The notes under the pieces were generated by a model. It saw only the letters and a list, made by a program, of their open reading frames with translations. It was not told the origin of the DNA and made no database searches. The translations under genes were made by a program, and so were the position numbers. From Dyadobacter psychrotolerans (GTDB lineage Bacteria; Bacteroidota; Bacteroidia; Cytophagales; Spirosomataceae): a stretch of DNA of 64,000 nt. Shown in pieces: positions 18,917 through 27,605 of this stretch (position 1 is the first letter of the stretch; each line of letters opens with the position of its first letter). Location: NCBI RefSeq assembly GCF_004349265.1, contig NZ_SMFL01000008.1, positions 62,001 through 126,000 on the forward strand. The letters run 5' to 3'.

Positions 18917-20965
18917 ATGCACTCAATGTTAAAAAAATTATTGCTGTCTCTTAGTCTTATAAGTATCATTTTCCAGGCGTTTGGCCAGGATTCCAATAAG
19001 GCTTTGGTAAAAACAAATTACGTGAACAACCGCTCACCGCTCCGTCAGAATGCTTATCTGGAATTACCTCTCGGCGCCATCAAACCCCAGGGCTGGCTAA
19101 AGGAAATGCTGGTTCGCCAGAAAAACGGAGCAACGGGAAATCTTGATAAACTATATCCTTTGGTAATGAATGAGCGCAACGGCTGGCTTGGTGGTGATGG
19201 CGACCAATGGGAACGTGGCCCGTATTGGATAGACGGCCTTTTGCCTCTTGCCTATATTCTCGACGACAAAGAACTCATCTCAAAAACAAAACCATGGGTG
19301 GAATGGGCGATCAAAAGTCAGCAGCCGGACGGTTATTTCGGCCCTTCAACTGATTATCCGGGCCAGGCGGGCTTACAGCGGGACAACAGTCGTGACTGGT
19401 GGCCAAAAATGGTAACGCTTAAAATCTTAAAACAATATTATTCAGCAACCGGTGATCAGCGGGTGATTACCCTGATGACTAATTATTTTCAATATCAGCT
19501 TAAAGAATTGCCTCAGAAGCCGTTGAATAACTGGACTTCCTGGGCGAAATTCCGGGGTGGTGATAACCTGATGGTTGTTTACTGGCTCTATAATATTACC
19601 GGAGATAAGTTTCTGCTCGAACTGGGCGATCTACTGCATAAGCAGACCTTTGATTTTACCAATGCTTTCCTGAATACCGATATGCTCTCAAACCAGGGAA
19701 GCATTCATTGCGTGAATCTGGCCCAGGGAATGAAAGAGCCTTTAATATATTATCAGCATCATCCCGAACAAATATATCTGGACGCCATGAAAAAAGGGCT
19801 TCAGGATATCAGAAAGTACAATGGACTGGCACATGGGCTTTATGGCGGAGATGAGGCGCTTCACGGAAACAGCCCCACGCAGGGATCCGAACTGTGCAGC
19901 GCGGTCGAAATGATGTTTACGCTGGAAAGTGGTCTGGAAATAACCGGTAATACGGATTATGCCGATCGTCTCGAAAAAATAGCGTTTAATGCTTTGCCGG
20001 CTCAAACGACCGACGATTATATGGGCAGGCAATATTTTCAGCAGGCAAACCAGGTTATGGCAACAAGGCTGATGCGCAACTTTGCCGATAATCACGGAGG
20101 AACGGATGTATGTTTTGGTTTGCTGTCGGGTTACCCATGCTGTACTTCCAATATGCATCAGGGCTGGCCGAAGTTTACTCAAAACCTCTGGTACGCAACG
20201 GCTGATAAAGGTTTGGCTGCATTAATTTATTCTCCCAGCGAAGTAAAGGCGTTGGTGGCTGACGGTACAGAAATTTCTTTTAAAGAAGAAACGAATTATC
20301 CTTTTGAGGAAAGTATACGGTTTACGTTAAGTCTGAATGCAAAAACAAAACAAGTTGCTTTCCCCTTCCATCTGCGCATTCCTGCCTGGTGCAAACAGGG
20401 AATTGTAAAAATTAACGGGCAGGAATTTCAAAAAGCAGACAGCAGCCAGATTGTGAAGATTGAGCGGACATGGAAATCAGGTGATGTGGTCGAATTGCTT
20501 TTACCTATGCATGTTTTTAAAAACAAATGGGCAGAGAATTCAATGTCTGTAGAACGAGGGCCGATTACTTATGCGCTTAAGATCGGGCAGGAGTTTAAAA
20601 CTGTGACGAATACAAAGGATCCTGTGGATTTTGGAAAAACCTATGTGGAAGTACGGCCAACTACACCGTGGAATTTTGGGATATTCGAGGTGCCGGATGC
20701 TAAAATGAGTGATTTTTACAAAGTTGAAAAAACAGGTGTTTCAACAAACTTTCCCTGGAACCTGGAAAACGCGCCTTTGCAGCTAAGAACAAAAGCCAGG
20801 AGAATACCGTCCTGGCAGCTTTACAACGAGTCGGCCGGGCCGCTTCCTTTTAGTACAATTTACGGAATGGAAACGGCAAAGGAGGAAGAAGAGGTAATAT
20901 TAGTGCCGTACGGTTCTACCAAACTACGCATTTCACAATTTCCGGTTGTCGGGACAAAAAAATAA
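18917..20965 (+). CDS. Glycoside hydrolase family 127-type (DUF1680) beta-L-arabinofuranosidase
   Basis: A 682-residue exported glycosidase of the GH127/DUF1680 fold, which removes beta-L-arabinofuranose units with a Cys nucleophile held by zinc. Counting from 18917, GSELCSAVE supplies the Glu-x-Cys pair (E325, C327) and GYPCCTSNMHQGW the Cys-Cys pair (C408, C409). Together these match the Zn-coordinating Glu/Cys/Cys/Cys set known from HypBA1. The start at 18917 (or 18926) gives the signal peptide MLKKLLLSLSLISIIFQAFGQ; an upstream ATG at 18839 adds about 26 residues out of the REP-like repeat and is rejected. Many family members have not been assayed and activity on other furanosides is possible. 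A short gap links it to the phosphoesterase gene at 20974. Confidence 0.88.
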   Translation: MHSMLKKLLLSLSLISIIFQAFGQDSNKALVKTNYVNNRSPLRQNAYLELPLGAIKPQGWLKEMLVRQKNGATGNLDKLYPLVMNERNGWLGGDGDQWERGPYWIDGLLPLAYILDDKELISKTKPWVEWAIKSQQPDGYFGPSTDYPGQAGLQRDNSRDWWPKMVTLKILKQYYSATGDQRVITLMTNYFQYQLKELPQKPLNNWTSWAKFRGGDNLMVVYWLYNITGDKFLLELGDLLHKQTFDFTNAFLNTDMLSNQGSIHCVNLAQGMKEPLIYYQHHPEQIYLDAMKKGLQDIRKYNGLAHGLYGGDEALHGNSPTQGSELCSAVEMMFTLESGLEITGNTDYADRLEKIAFNALPAQTTDDYMGRQYFQQANQVMATRLMRNFADNHGGTDVCFGLLSGYPCCTSNMHQGWPKFTQNLWYATADKGLAALIYSPSEVKALVADGTEISFKEETNYPFEESIRFTLSLNAKTKQVAFPFHLRIPAWCKQGIVKINGQEFQKADSSQIVKIERTWKSGDVVELLLPMHVFKNKWAENSMSVERGPITYALKIGQEFKTVTNTKDPVDFGKTYVEVRPTTPWNFGIFEVPDAKMSDFYKVEKTGVSTNFPWNLENAPLQLRTKARRIPSWQLYNESAGPLPFSTIYGMETAKEEEEVILVPYGSTKLRISQFPVVGTKK

Positions 20966-20973
20966 TTTAGAAA

Positions 20974-22752
20974 ATGAAACGGATTAGACTTACCCTCCTC
21001 TTTTTAATTGTTGTATTAGCTGTTTTGTCCTGTGGCAAAGAGGAGTCAGATCAAAATGTATTAGTCAAAACGGTTATTGACAATGCAGTTACGCGTTTGT
21101 ATGAAAAACTAGGTCCTTCACAGCTGGATACAATTTCTGAATCATATATAAGGAATTTTCTGTCTGCGGATGAACTGGAAGTTCTTGGCACTAAATTCTG
21201 GACTTTTGAGACCAATGTCCCGGTTACGGTTTCTTTAATGCGGGACACAGCACAAAAAACGATTCCTTTCTGGATTGAAGAAAGTGGTTTTAAAAAAACG
21301 AATCTTTTTGTTAAAAATGAAGAATATACCTACGAAGTATGGCAGAAGGATTTTGATGCAGGAAAGGTCGGACTGGGAATAAACGGTTTTGACAAACACA
21401 GGCCGGTTTACTTCGTCAGTGTTGCACCACAGGATACAAAAAAGGAACTTCAAATAACCAACGTATATCCGTCGGAGTATAATCTTGATACAATGAGAAC
21501 CGGCGCCTTTACTTATCATGACTGGGATGGGCTGATATTGACCGAAGTTCCTGAAAAACTTAAAGGTCAGGTGTTATTTACAACCGTTCGCGGACGAGCC
21601 AGGGAAGCGCATCTGGTTGGTGCTTTTCGGAAAACAGCGACTCCGTCATCAGCGAAACCCGACCAGCTTATTCTCACCTGGAGTGCTGATCCTAAAACAA
21701 GTATTGATGTACAGTGGCGTACTAATTCTGCGGTAAAAGATGGAGTGGTAAAATATTGGAAGGAAGGTTCAAAAGACACTTTGAGTGCCAATGCAGTTGC
21801 TTTCAAGATGGAAGACCGTCTATTGCAGAATGATCGTTACGTACAAAGATTTACTGGCAAACTTAATAAACTTGCACCAGGAACAACTTATCATTACAGC
21901 GTTGGTTCCAAAGATGGCAGCTGGTCTGAAACGGCAAAGTTTAAGACTGAGCAGGATGAGAAAAATGGTTTTTCATACATCTGGTTTGGAGACACACATC
22001 ACTCTCCGGTTTGGGGTGATATGGCGCAAAAAGCTTTCAACAGACATCCTGATGCCGCTTTTTATTCTATTGCGGGTGATTTGGTAAGCACTGGTTTACA
22101 TCGGAACGAGTGGGACGAATTGTGGAGTCATCCCGGAAAAGTATTTAGAAACAGACCTTTAATGCCGGTTCCCGGTAATCATGACAGTCAGGATGGATTG
22201 GGTGCCTGGATGTATCAGGAAATGTTCAGCCTGCCGGAAAACGGGCCGAAAGATTTACCAAAGGAAATGACTTATTCATTCGTTTATCAGGATGCTTTGT
22301 TTCTGATGATTGATTGTACTTTACCTGTTCCGGCCCAAACGGCCTGGATTGAAGCACAGTTAAAAAACTCAAAAGCCAAATGGAAGTTCGCCATGTTCCA
22401 TTTTCCGCCGTATAATTTCGTTGAGCCTTATGACGAAATTATGCGGGAGTGGTGTTCGCTTTTTGACAAGTATCATCTGGATATGGTTATGAACGGTCAC
22501 ATGCATTATTATCTGCGAACAAAGCCCATGTTTAATAAAAAGGCCGTTGCAACTCCTGCTGAGGGAACAATTTACACGATGTCTATTAGTATTCCGGGTA
22601 AACAGGAAGAATGGCCTGCCGAGGATTACGCCGTGGTCCGCTATCCCGACGGCCCGCTGTATCAATACATTTCCATTACAGGTAACAAGCTGTCTTACAA
22701 ATGTTTTGATCCTGAAGGGAAGCTGAAGGATGCTTTTGTGATTGAGAAGTAA
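20974..22752 (+). CDS. Lipoprotein metallophosphoesterase, purple-acid-phosphatase-like
   Basis: A 592-residue lipoprotein (lipobox AVLSC near residue 20) with a calcineurin-like phosphoesterase domain. The dimetal ligand motifs are all in order: GDTHH at 339-343, AGDLVSTG about 25 residues later, PGNHDS at 400-405, HFPPYN near 470 and NGHMH at 507-511. In front, about residues 220-320, is a fibronectin-III-like domain (LILTWSADPKTSIDVQWR and TTYHYSVGS), as in purple acid phosphatases. The first 200 residues are a further unassigned beta-rich domain. It starts 8 bases after GH127 and is likely co-transcribed. A periplasmic or surface role in phosphate release from organic esters is the simplest reading. 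Confidence 0.88.
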   Translation: MKRIRLTLLFLIVVLAVLSCGKEESDQNVLVKTVIDNAVTRLYEKLGPSQLDTISESYIRNFLSADELEVLGTKFWTFETNVPVTVSLMRDTAQKTIPFWIEESGFKKTNLFVKNEEYTYEVWQKDFDAGKVGLGINGFDKHRPVYFVSVAPQDTKKELQITNVYPSEYNLDTMRTGAFTYHDWDGLILTEVPEKLKGQVLFTTVRGRAREAHLVGAFRKTATPSSAKPDQLILTWSADPKTSIDVQWRTNSAVKDGVVKYWKEGSKDTLSANAVAFKMEDRLLQNDRYVQRFTGKLNKLAPGTTYHYSVGSKDGSWSETAKFKTEQDEKNGFSYIWFGDTHHSPVWGDMAQKAFNRHPDAAFYSIAGDLVSTGLHRNEWDELWSHPGKVFRNRPLMPVPGNHDSQDGLGAWMYQEMFSLPENGPKDLPKEMTYSFVYQDALFLMIDCTLPVPAQTAWIEAQLKNSKAKWKFAMFHFPPYNFVEPYDEIMREWCSLFDKYHLDMVMNGHMHYYLRTKPMFNKKAVATPAEGTIYTMSISIPGKQEEWPAEDYAVVRYPDGPLYQYISITGNKLSYKCFDPEGKLKDAFVIEK

Positions 22753-22795
22753 AAATAACGGTTGAATGGCTTAGTGTAACGCTTCGTTTTGTGTG

Positions 22796-23185
22796 TTACT
22801 CTAAAATTTGCAATTCTCCGATCCGATTGAAATGTTTAGTGTTTAACGTAGCGATAGGCAAATCGTGAGCGATGGCAGTTGCTGCGATGAACAAATCGGC
22901 AATCCCAATTTGTCTTCTGTCCCTTTTAAGTCTATTATTTATTTCTACGGCCACTCTAACCATAGACTGATCGAAAGGTAAAACCTTGGTGTTTAGCAGA
23001 AATTTTTACTAGTAGTCAACTTGCTCAGGTGTTGTTCCTGAATAAATTTCATACTCTGTAATTGCAGAAATACTAATTGAATAACCCTTTTGAACCAAGG
23101 CAACAAGTTTTGAATGTGCTTTGTTTGTCTTTCGGAAAAAATCAATAGGTATTGATGTGTCAGCAAGGATTAGTTTTTTTGCCAT
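22796..23185 (-). pseudogene. VapC-like PIN-domain toxin, inactivated by two adjacent stop codons
   Basis: Read on the minus strand from ATG 23185 the frame gives a 129-codon PIN-domain protein with LADTSIPIDFFRKTN at the start, ITEYEIYSGT in the middle, IADLFIAATAIAHDLPIATLNTKHF near the end and a terminal TAA at 22798-22796. The acidic residues D10, E53, D98 and the late TLNTKHF motif are where PIN ribonucleases have them. After QVDY the next two codons are TAG and TAA (at about 23012-23007), and the same frame resumes without a shift. The gene was therefore lost by point mutations. It overlaps the last 16 bases of the antitoxin remnant, the usual toxin-antitoxin layout. Confidence 0.85.
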
Positions 23186-23397
23186 TCGTTGATAGCTTTT
23201 CTTGTCTCTTCAATCTCTTCCAGTTATTTTTTGCTGTACACCGGACCTGACAGGAGTAAAGTTTCAAAATCTGACGCTTCATCCTTTACTGATAATTCCT
23301 GCTCCACTTCCCGTTTCAGTTTTTGCCACTGTTTTTCAGGAAGTTTTTTTGCTATTTTAACAAGCTGCTCGAATCCAATATCTATCTGTACCTGCAT
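23170..23397 (-). pseudogene. Antitoxin partner of the PIN toxin, inactivated by one stop codon
   Basis: On the minus strand from ATG 23397 the frame gives MQVQIDIGFEQLVKIAKKLP and a Lys/Glu-rich helix ending in SGPVYSKK, then a TAA (23224-23226) where a Gln codon would be expected, then LEEIEETRKAINEWQKN to the natural stop at 23170. Small, charged, helical proteins of this type with a C-terminal RxxINEW-like tail are toxin-binding antitoxins. Its end overlaps the toxin start, as in vapBC-like operons. Both partners carry premature stops, so the module as a whole is dead. Confidence 0.75.
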
Positions 23398-23497
23398 AAA
23401 TCAAAGTTAAGTTTTTTTTGAAGAAATTTTAGACCATATCCCGTTAGAAATCATTGATTCGATAATGCTAATAACATAAACGGAATCCAAAATAACC

Positions 23498-24058
23498 TCA
23501 CCAAACAAACGGAATCAACCCCTTCACCCGCTTCCTGTAAGTAACATACTCCTCCCCAAACTGCTCCATTAATACCTTTTCTTCGATTTTAATCCGCATG
23601 ATAAAAACGGTTATGACAGAAACAACCACCAGAATAAGACTGATCCAGTTGTTGAGCGAAAGGCCAAACCCGACAAATGAGAACAGAGAGGCGAAATAGG
23701 ATGGATGACGGAGCAACGCATACAATCCGTCTTTTTTAAGCTGATGCCCTTCGCGGATTGTCACATCCACAGTGAAAAACCGGCCTAGTGTTATTATGGA
23801 TGCGAATCTGAGTACAATACCTCCAACAATTACAGCCAGTCCGATGTAACTTATTATACGGTTAGCCACAATAGGTAGGTAATACATCATCGCAATGGCG
23901 TTCGCGGCAGAAATAGCAAGGATAATTACAATCCAGATAACACCAAGCGAATTTTTATCTGCGTGCTGCTTGTCGGTGCTTTTTGAATGGAGCATTCGGT
24001 TAAGTGTAACTTCCGAAATAAGCCAGATCGCATAAGTGATAATAAAAGTGATGTTCAT
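23498..24058 (-). CDS. Isoprenylcysteine carboxyl methyltransferase-family membrane protein
   Basis: A 186-residue, mostly hydrophobic membrane protein of the ICMT/PEMT methyltransferase superfamily. The conserved C-terminal part is clear: LKKDGLYALLRHPSYFASL (the R-H-P motif) and EQFGEEYVTYRKRVKGLIPF. Bacterial members methylate unknown small molecules or lipids; bacterial proteins with prenylcysteine are not known, so the name is a fold label. The start is put at 24058 (MNITFIITYAIW) because it begins just before the first membrane helix; the in-frame codon at 24100 adds 14 polar residues. It lies alone, convergent with the dead toxin-antitoxin genes and divergent from the third SusC gene. 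Confidence 0.82.
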   Translation of the reverse strand: MNITFIITYAIWLISEVTLNRMLHSKSTDKQHADKNSLGVIWIVIILAISAANAIAMMYYLPIVANRIISYIGLAVIVGGIVLRFASIITLGRFFTVDVTIREGHQLKKDGLYALLRHPSYFASLFSFVGFGLSLNNWISLILVVVSVITVFIMRIKIEEKVLMEQFGEEYVTYRKRVKGLIPFVW

Positions 24059-24428
24059 AGTCAGGTTGAGATTAATGTTTTGATATTGACCCGTGACCAA
24101 TTTAAAGAAAATTCTAACGCCTGCTAATTCGAATCAGCCTCCAAATTTAAGATATTTATAAAGTGCACAATTTCAGGTTTTTAGTGTATTTTAAAAACAG
24201 TATACAAACAGTTACAAAAAGAATTAAATGTCAATTTTGACAAAATATAATTTCTATAAAATTTAAATTTGTAGAATAATCAATATTATTTATAGGTAAA
24301 ATCAATATTAAATTTCAGATAGTTAATTCTGTATAAGTATCGGTTAATATCGGTTGATTGGCGGGTCATAATGTTTCTTATTATTGTGTAACGGTTACTT
24401 GTAGCCGATTACCTAACTAATAAATATT
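24059..24428. other. Divergent intergenic region upstream of SusC pair 3
   Basis: About 370 very AT-rich bases between the methyltransferase-like gene and the third SusC gene, without a supportable gene. It contains one match to the Bacteroidota -7 element (see the separate promoter entry). Confidence 0.6.
24236..24271 (+). promoter_or_regulatory. Possible Bacteroidota-type promoter for SusCD pair 3
   Basis: TAAATTTG at 24264-24271 is an exact TAnnTTTG -7 element. A TTTG at 24236-24239 lies 24 bases upstream, a little further than the usual 19-21. If used, the transcript would carry a leader of about 150 bases before the ATG at 24429. Confidence 0.4.
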
Positions 24429-27400
24429 ATGAGAAAAAATCTACTGCTGAGCTTGCTCATGGTGTGCTCCTGCTGGCTTACGGTGTATGCGCAGCAAAAA
24501 AAGATTACCGGCAAAATAACTTCTGCCGACGGCGCAAGTGAACTTCCCGGCGTATCGATCATTGCGAAAGGAACCAGCATTGGAACAAATTCCGGCTCGG
24601 ATGGAACGTATTCCATTAGTGTTCCAAGCGGAACTACTTCTTTGATTTACAGTTTCGTGGGAAGTATTACCCAGGAAATTGTAATTGGGAACCAATCGGT
24701 GATTGACGTGAAACTTGCAGATGATACCAAAAGTCTGCAGGAAGTTGTAGTTACAGCACAAGGGATCGCGCGTGAAAAACGGGCACTCGGTTATGCAGTG
24801 GCCAACATCGACAAGAAATTGATTGAGGACAGACCACAGTCGGATATTGGACGTACACTTCAGGGGAAAATTCCTGGCGTAAACATCACTTCCACTTCCG
24901 GTGTATCGGGTACCGGTACCAACATCATTATTCGCGGTTACTCCTCCATCACAGGTTCTAACCAGCCGTTATTCGTTGTAGATGGTGTGCCTTTTAACTC
25001 AAACACCAACTCCCGGGGTGGATTTACCAGCGGAGGGCAGTCGTCATCCAGTCGTTTCCTCGACCTTGATCCTAACGGGATTGAAAACATCAGCGTTTTG
25101 AAAGGTCTGGCTGCGACCGTATTATATGGTGACCAGGGACGTAACGGTGTTATTTTGGTAACTACTAAAAACGGCACGCAGAAAAACAGGCCAACTGAGG
25201 TTTCTGTTTCTCAGTCGATATTTACAAACCAGGTTCATTTGCCTGATTACACAAGTACTTATGCCGGAGGTTTTCAGCAGGCGCCGGGCTACTTTTTCAG
25301 TAACTGGGGGCCAAATTTTAATGAAGTTCCTGCAGGCTCACAGCTTCACCCGTTTACATATTTAACCAATGCATCTTTAAAAGCAGCTTTTCCTGAATTG
25401 GTAGGAGCACCTTATGATTTCCGCCCTTACACGGATAACGTAGAAAAATTCTTTCGTAAAGGTATTATCTCAAATTCTTCCCTGAACATTTCAGGTGGCG
25501 GAGAAAAGGTAAGTTACAATGCTTCGGTGGGTTATAACAATGAGCAGGGATACATTCCGGGTAACAACCTGAAGAAACTGAATATTGGGATGGGGATTAA
25601 TGCCCAGCTGAATAAAAAGATCAGTTTGATGACATCCTTCAACTTTGCCAATACAGATCAGGTATCTCCTCCTTTGAATGCTGGCCAGGGTAACAATACC
25701 TTGGGTGGTTTCCCTTCCATTTTGGCTAACGTGATGTACACACCTCTGAGTGTTGACCTTTGGGGGATGCCTTTTGAAAGCCCTGTTGATAACCGCAGCG
25801 TTTATTTCCGGAGCGGAAACGATATTCCAAACCCACGTTGGATGCTGAAATATTACAGTAATACCGGCAAAGTAAACCGGTTATTCAACTCAACTTCATT
25901 ACGTGCCGAACTGGCAAAAGATCTGACACTGCTTTATCGCGTTGGTTTGGATACTTATACTGAAAATCAGGAATACAAGTACAATAAGGGAGGGGTCGAT
26001 TTTGTAAACGGATGGTACAGTACCAATGATATTACCAACACGATCTGGGATAACAGCCTTATTTTGTCTTATAACAAAGTTGTAAGCGACAAATTAACTT
26101 TCTCAGGAAAAGTAGGCGGTAACCTTCGTAATGACCGTTTCCGTTCAATCACAACGACTAGTGATAACCAGCTTGCTTTTGGTTTGATGCGCCACTCTAA
26201 CTTTATCTCAACGGTAGCAACCAATTATGAAGAGGAACAAACCAGAATGGGTGTGTACGGGGAAATTACCGCCGATTTTGGTAACTACCTGTTTTTGAAC
26301 GTCGCCGGTCGTAACGACTGGACTTCAACAGTTGAAAAAGAAAACCGCAAGATTTTCTATCCTTCGGGAAGTGTCTCTTTTGTTCCTACGTCTGCTTTCC
26401 CTGGTCTTGAATCTGAGGTTATTAATTTCCTGAAAATCAGAGCAGGTCTTGGAACTTCCGCAGGTTTCCCTGGTCCGTATAATACAAGAAATATCCTGAA
26501 TCAGGTTGCACGTGGATTTGTAGATAAATCAGGAACAGTTTCTTCAACGCACTCAGTAAGTGATGTACTTGGTAACCCGAATCTTAAACCTGAGCTTTTG
26601 ACGGAATATGAATTTGGTATTGAATCAAAATTGCTGAACAACAAAATTGGTGTTGACCTTACAGTCTATCGTCGTGATACAAGAAATCTGATCACAGCCA
26701 CACCGCTTGATCCTTCAACAGGTTATACTTCCACGACTATCAACGTAGGTAAGCTTCGCAATGAAGGAATTGAACTGGGCCTTACCATAAACCCAATTAC
26801 CGGCGAGGGTTTTAACTGGGAGATGAATCTGAACTATACCAGAAACGTTGCAATGGTTAAAGAATTGGGTGGCGGACTTGAAGAGGTTCAGGTTGCAGGT
26901 TTTGGTGGTGGTTTAGGAAACTATGCTATTCCTGGTAAGCCTTTTAACATCATCAAAGGAACGGCAATTCGCCGTGATGCAAACGGAAATCCGATCATTG
27001 GCAGCAACGGTTATCTGCTTTCTGATGCCTCACCTGCTATTCTTGGTAATCCAAACCCTGCTTTTACAAGTGCTTTGATCAACACTTTCCGTTACAAAGG
27101 AATTTCTCTGACATTCATGATTGACTATCGTCATGGTGGTGCCATGTATTCCACAACTGCGGGTGCTTTGCTTGGACGCGGTTTGACAAAAGATCTTGAC
27201 TTTGATCGTGCACAGTCGTTCATTTTTCCGGGTGTGATGCAGGACGGACAGCCTAACACTACGCAGATCACGGCTTCCAACGTTTATTTCGATAACTACT
27301 ATTTCTTTGGTGATGAAGGCCGTATGTACGATGCTTCTACTATTCGTCTGCGTGAAGCTTCTATTTCCTATTCAATTCCAAAAAAGCTTTTGACCAAAAC

Positions 27401-27587
27401 TCCTTTCAAAGGAATATCACTTTCTTTTTCAGGAAACAACATCTGGTACAAAGCGTTGCATTTCGAAAAAGGCCTGAATTTCGATACGGATAACCTGGGT
27501 CTTGGGGTAGGTAACGGAATGGGCTTTGAGTTCCTGACCGGGCCAAGCTCAAGAAGAATGGGTGGAACTTTGAAATTGTCATTCTAA
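24429..27587 (+). CDS. SusC/RagA-family TonB-dependent outer membrane transporter (pair 3)
   Basis: A 1052-residue SusC-class transporter. The signal peptide ends at TVYAQQ (residue 23); a carboxypeptidase-regulatory-like domain follows at about 25-100 (ELPGVSIIAKGTSIGTNSGSDG). EVVVTAQGIAREKRALGYAV precedes the plug, which contains QPLFVVDGVPFNS and ISVLKGLAATVLYGDQGRNG. The barrel ends in GGTLKLSF with terminal Phe. The plug has L-A-A-T-V-L-Y-G-D in place of the usual A-S-A-x-A-L-Y-G-S, so this pair is more divergent than pairs 1 and 2. It is the first gene of a three-gene operon with a SusD protein and a further lipoprotein. The substrate is unknown. Confidence 0.95.
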   Translation: MRKNLLLSLLMVCSCWLTVYAQQKKITGKITSADGASELPGVSIIAKGTSIGTNSGSDGTYSISVPSGTTSLIYSFVGSITQEIVIGNQSVIDVKLADDTKSLQEVVVTAQGIAREKRALGYAVANIDKKLIEDRPQSDIGRTLQGKIPGVNITSTSGVSGTGTNIIIRGYSSITGSNQPLFVVDGVPFNSNTNSRGGFTSGGQSSSSRFLDLDPNGIENISVLKGLAATVLYGDQGRNGVILVTTKNGTQKNRPTEVSVSQSIFTNQVHLPDYTSTYAGGFQQAPGYFFSNWGPNFNEVPAGSQLHPFTYLTNASLKAAFPELVGAPYDFRPYTDNVEKFFRKGIISNSSLNISGGGEKVSYNASVGYNNEQGYIPGNNLKKLNIGMGINAQLNKKISLMTSFNFANTDQVSPPLNAGQGNNTLGGFPSILANVMYTPLSVDLWGMPFESPVDNRSVYFRSGNDIPNPRWMLKYYSNTGKVNRLFNSTSLRAELAKDLTLLYRVGLDTYTENQEYKYNKGGVDFVNGWYSTNDITNTIWDNSLILSYNKVVSDKLTFSGKVGGNLRNDRFRSITTTSDNQLAFGLMRHSNFISTVATNYEEEQTRMGVYGEITADFGNYLFLNVAGRNDWTSTVEKENRKIFYPSGSVSFVPTSAFPGLESEVINFLKIRAGLGTSAGFPGPYNTRNILNQVARGFVDKSGTVSSTHSVSDVLGNPNLKPELLTEYEFGIESKLLNNKIGVDLTVYRRDTRNLITATPLDPSTGYTSTTINVGKLRNEGIELGLTINPITGEGFNWEMNLNYTRNVAMVKELGGGLEEVQVAGFGGGLGNYAIPGKPFNIIKGTAIRRDANGNPIIGSNGYLLSDASPAILGNPNPAFTSALINTFRYKGISLTFMIDYRHGGAMYSTTAGALLGRGLTKDLDFDRAQSFIFPGVMQDGQPNTTQITASNVYFDNYYFFGDEGRMYDASTIRLREASISYSIPKKLLTKTPFKGISLSFSGNNIWYKALHFEKGLNFDTDNLGLGVGNGMGFEFLTGPSSRRMGGTLKLSF

Positions 27588-27605
27588 CAGAATTATTAAA
27601 ATATT

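Noticed and set aside
22796..23397. Programmed readthrough or stop-codon reassignment of the toxin and antitoxin genes
   Set aside because: Three different stop positions using TAA and TAG, and all other genes end normally with the same codons, so decay is simpler.
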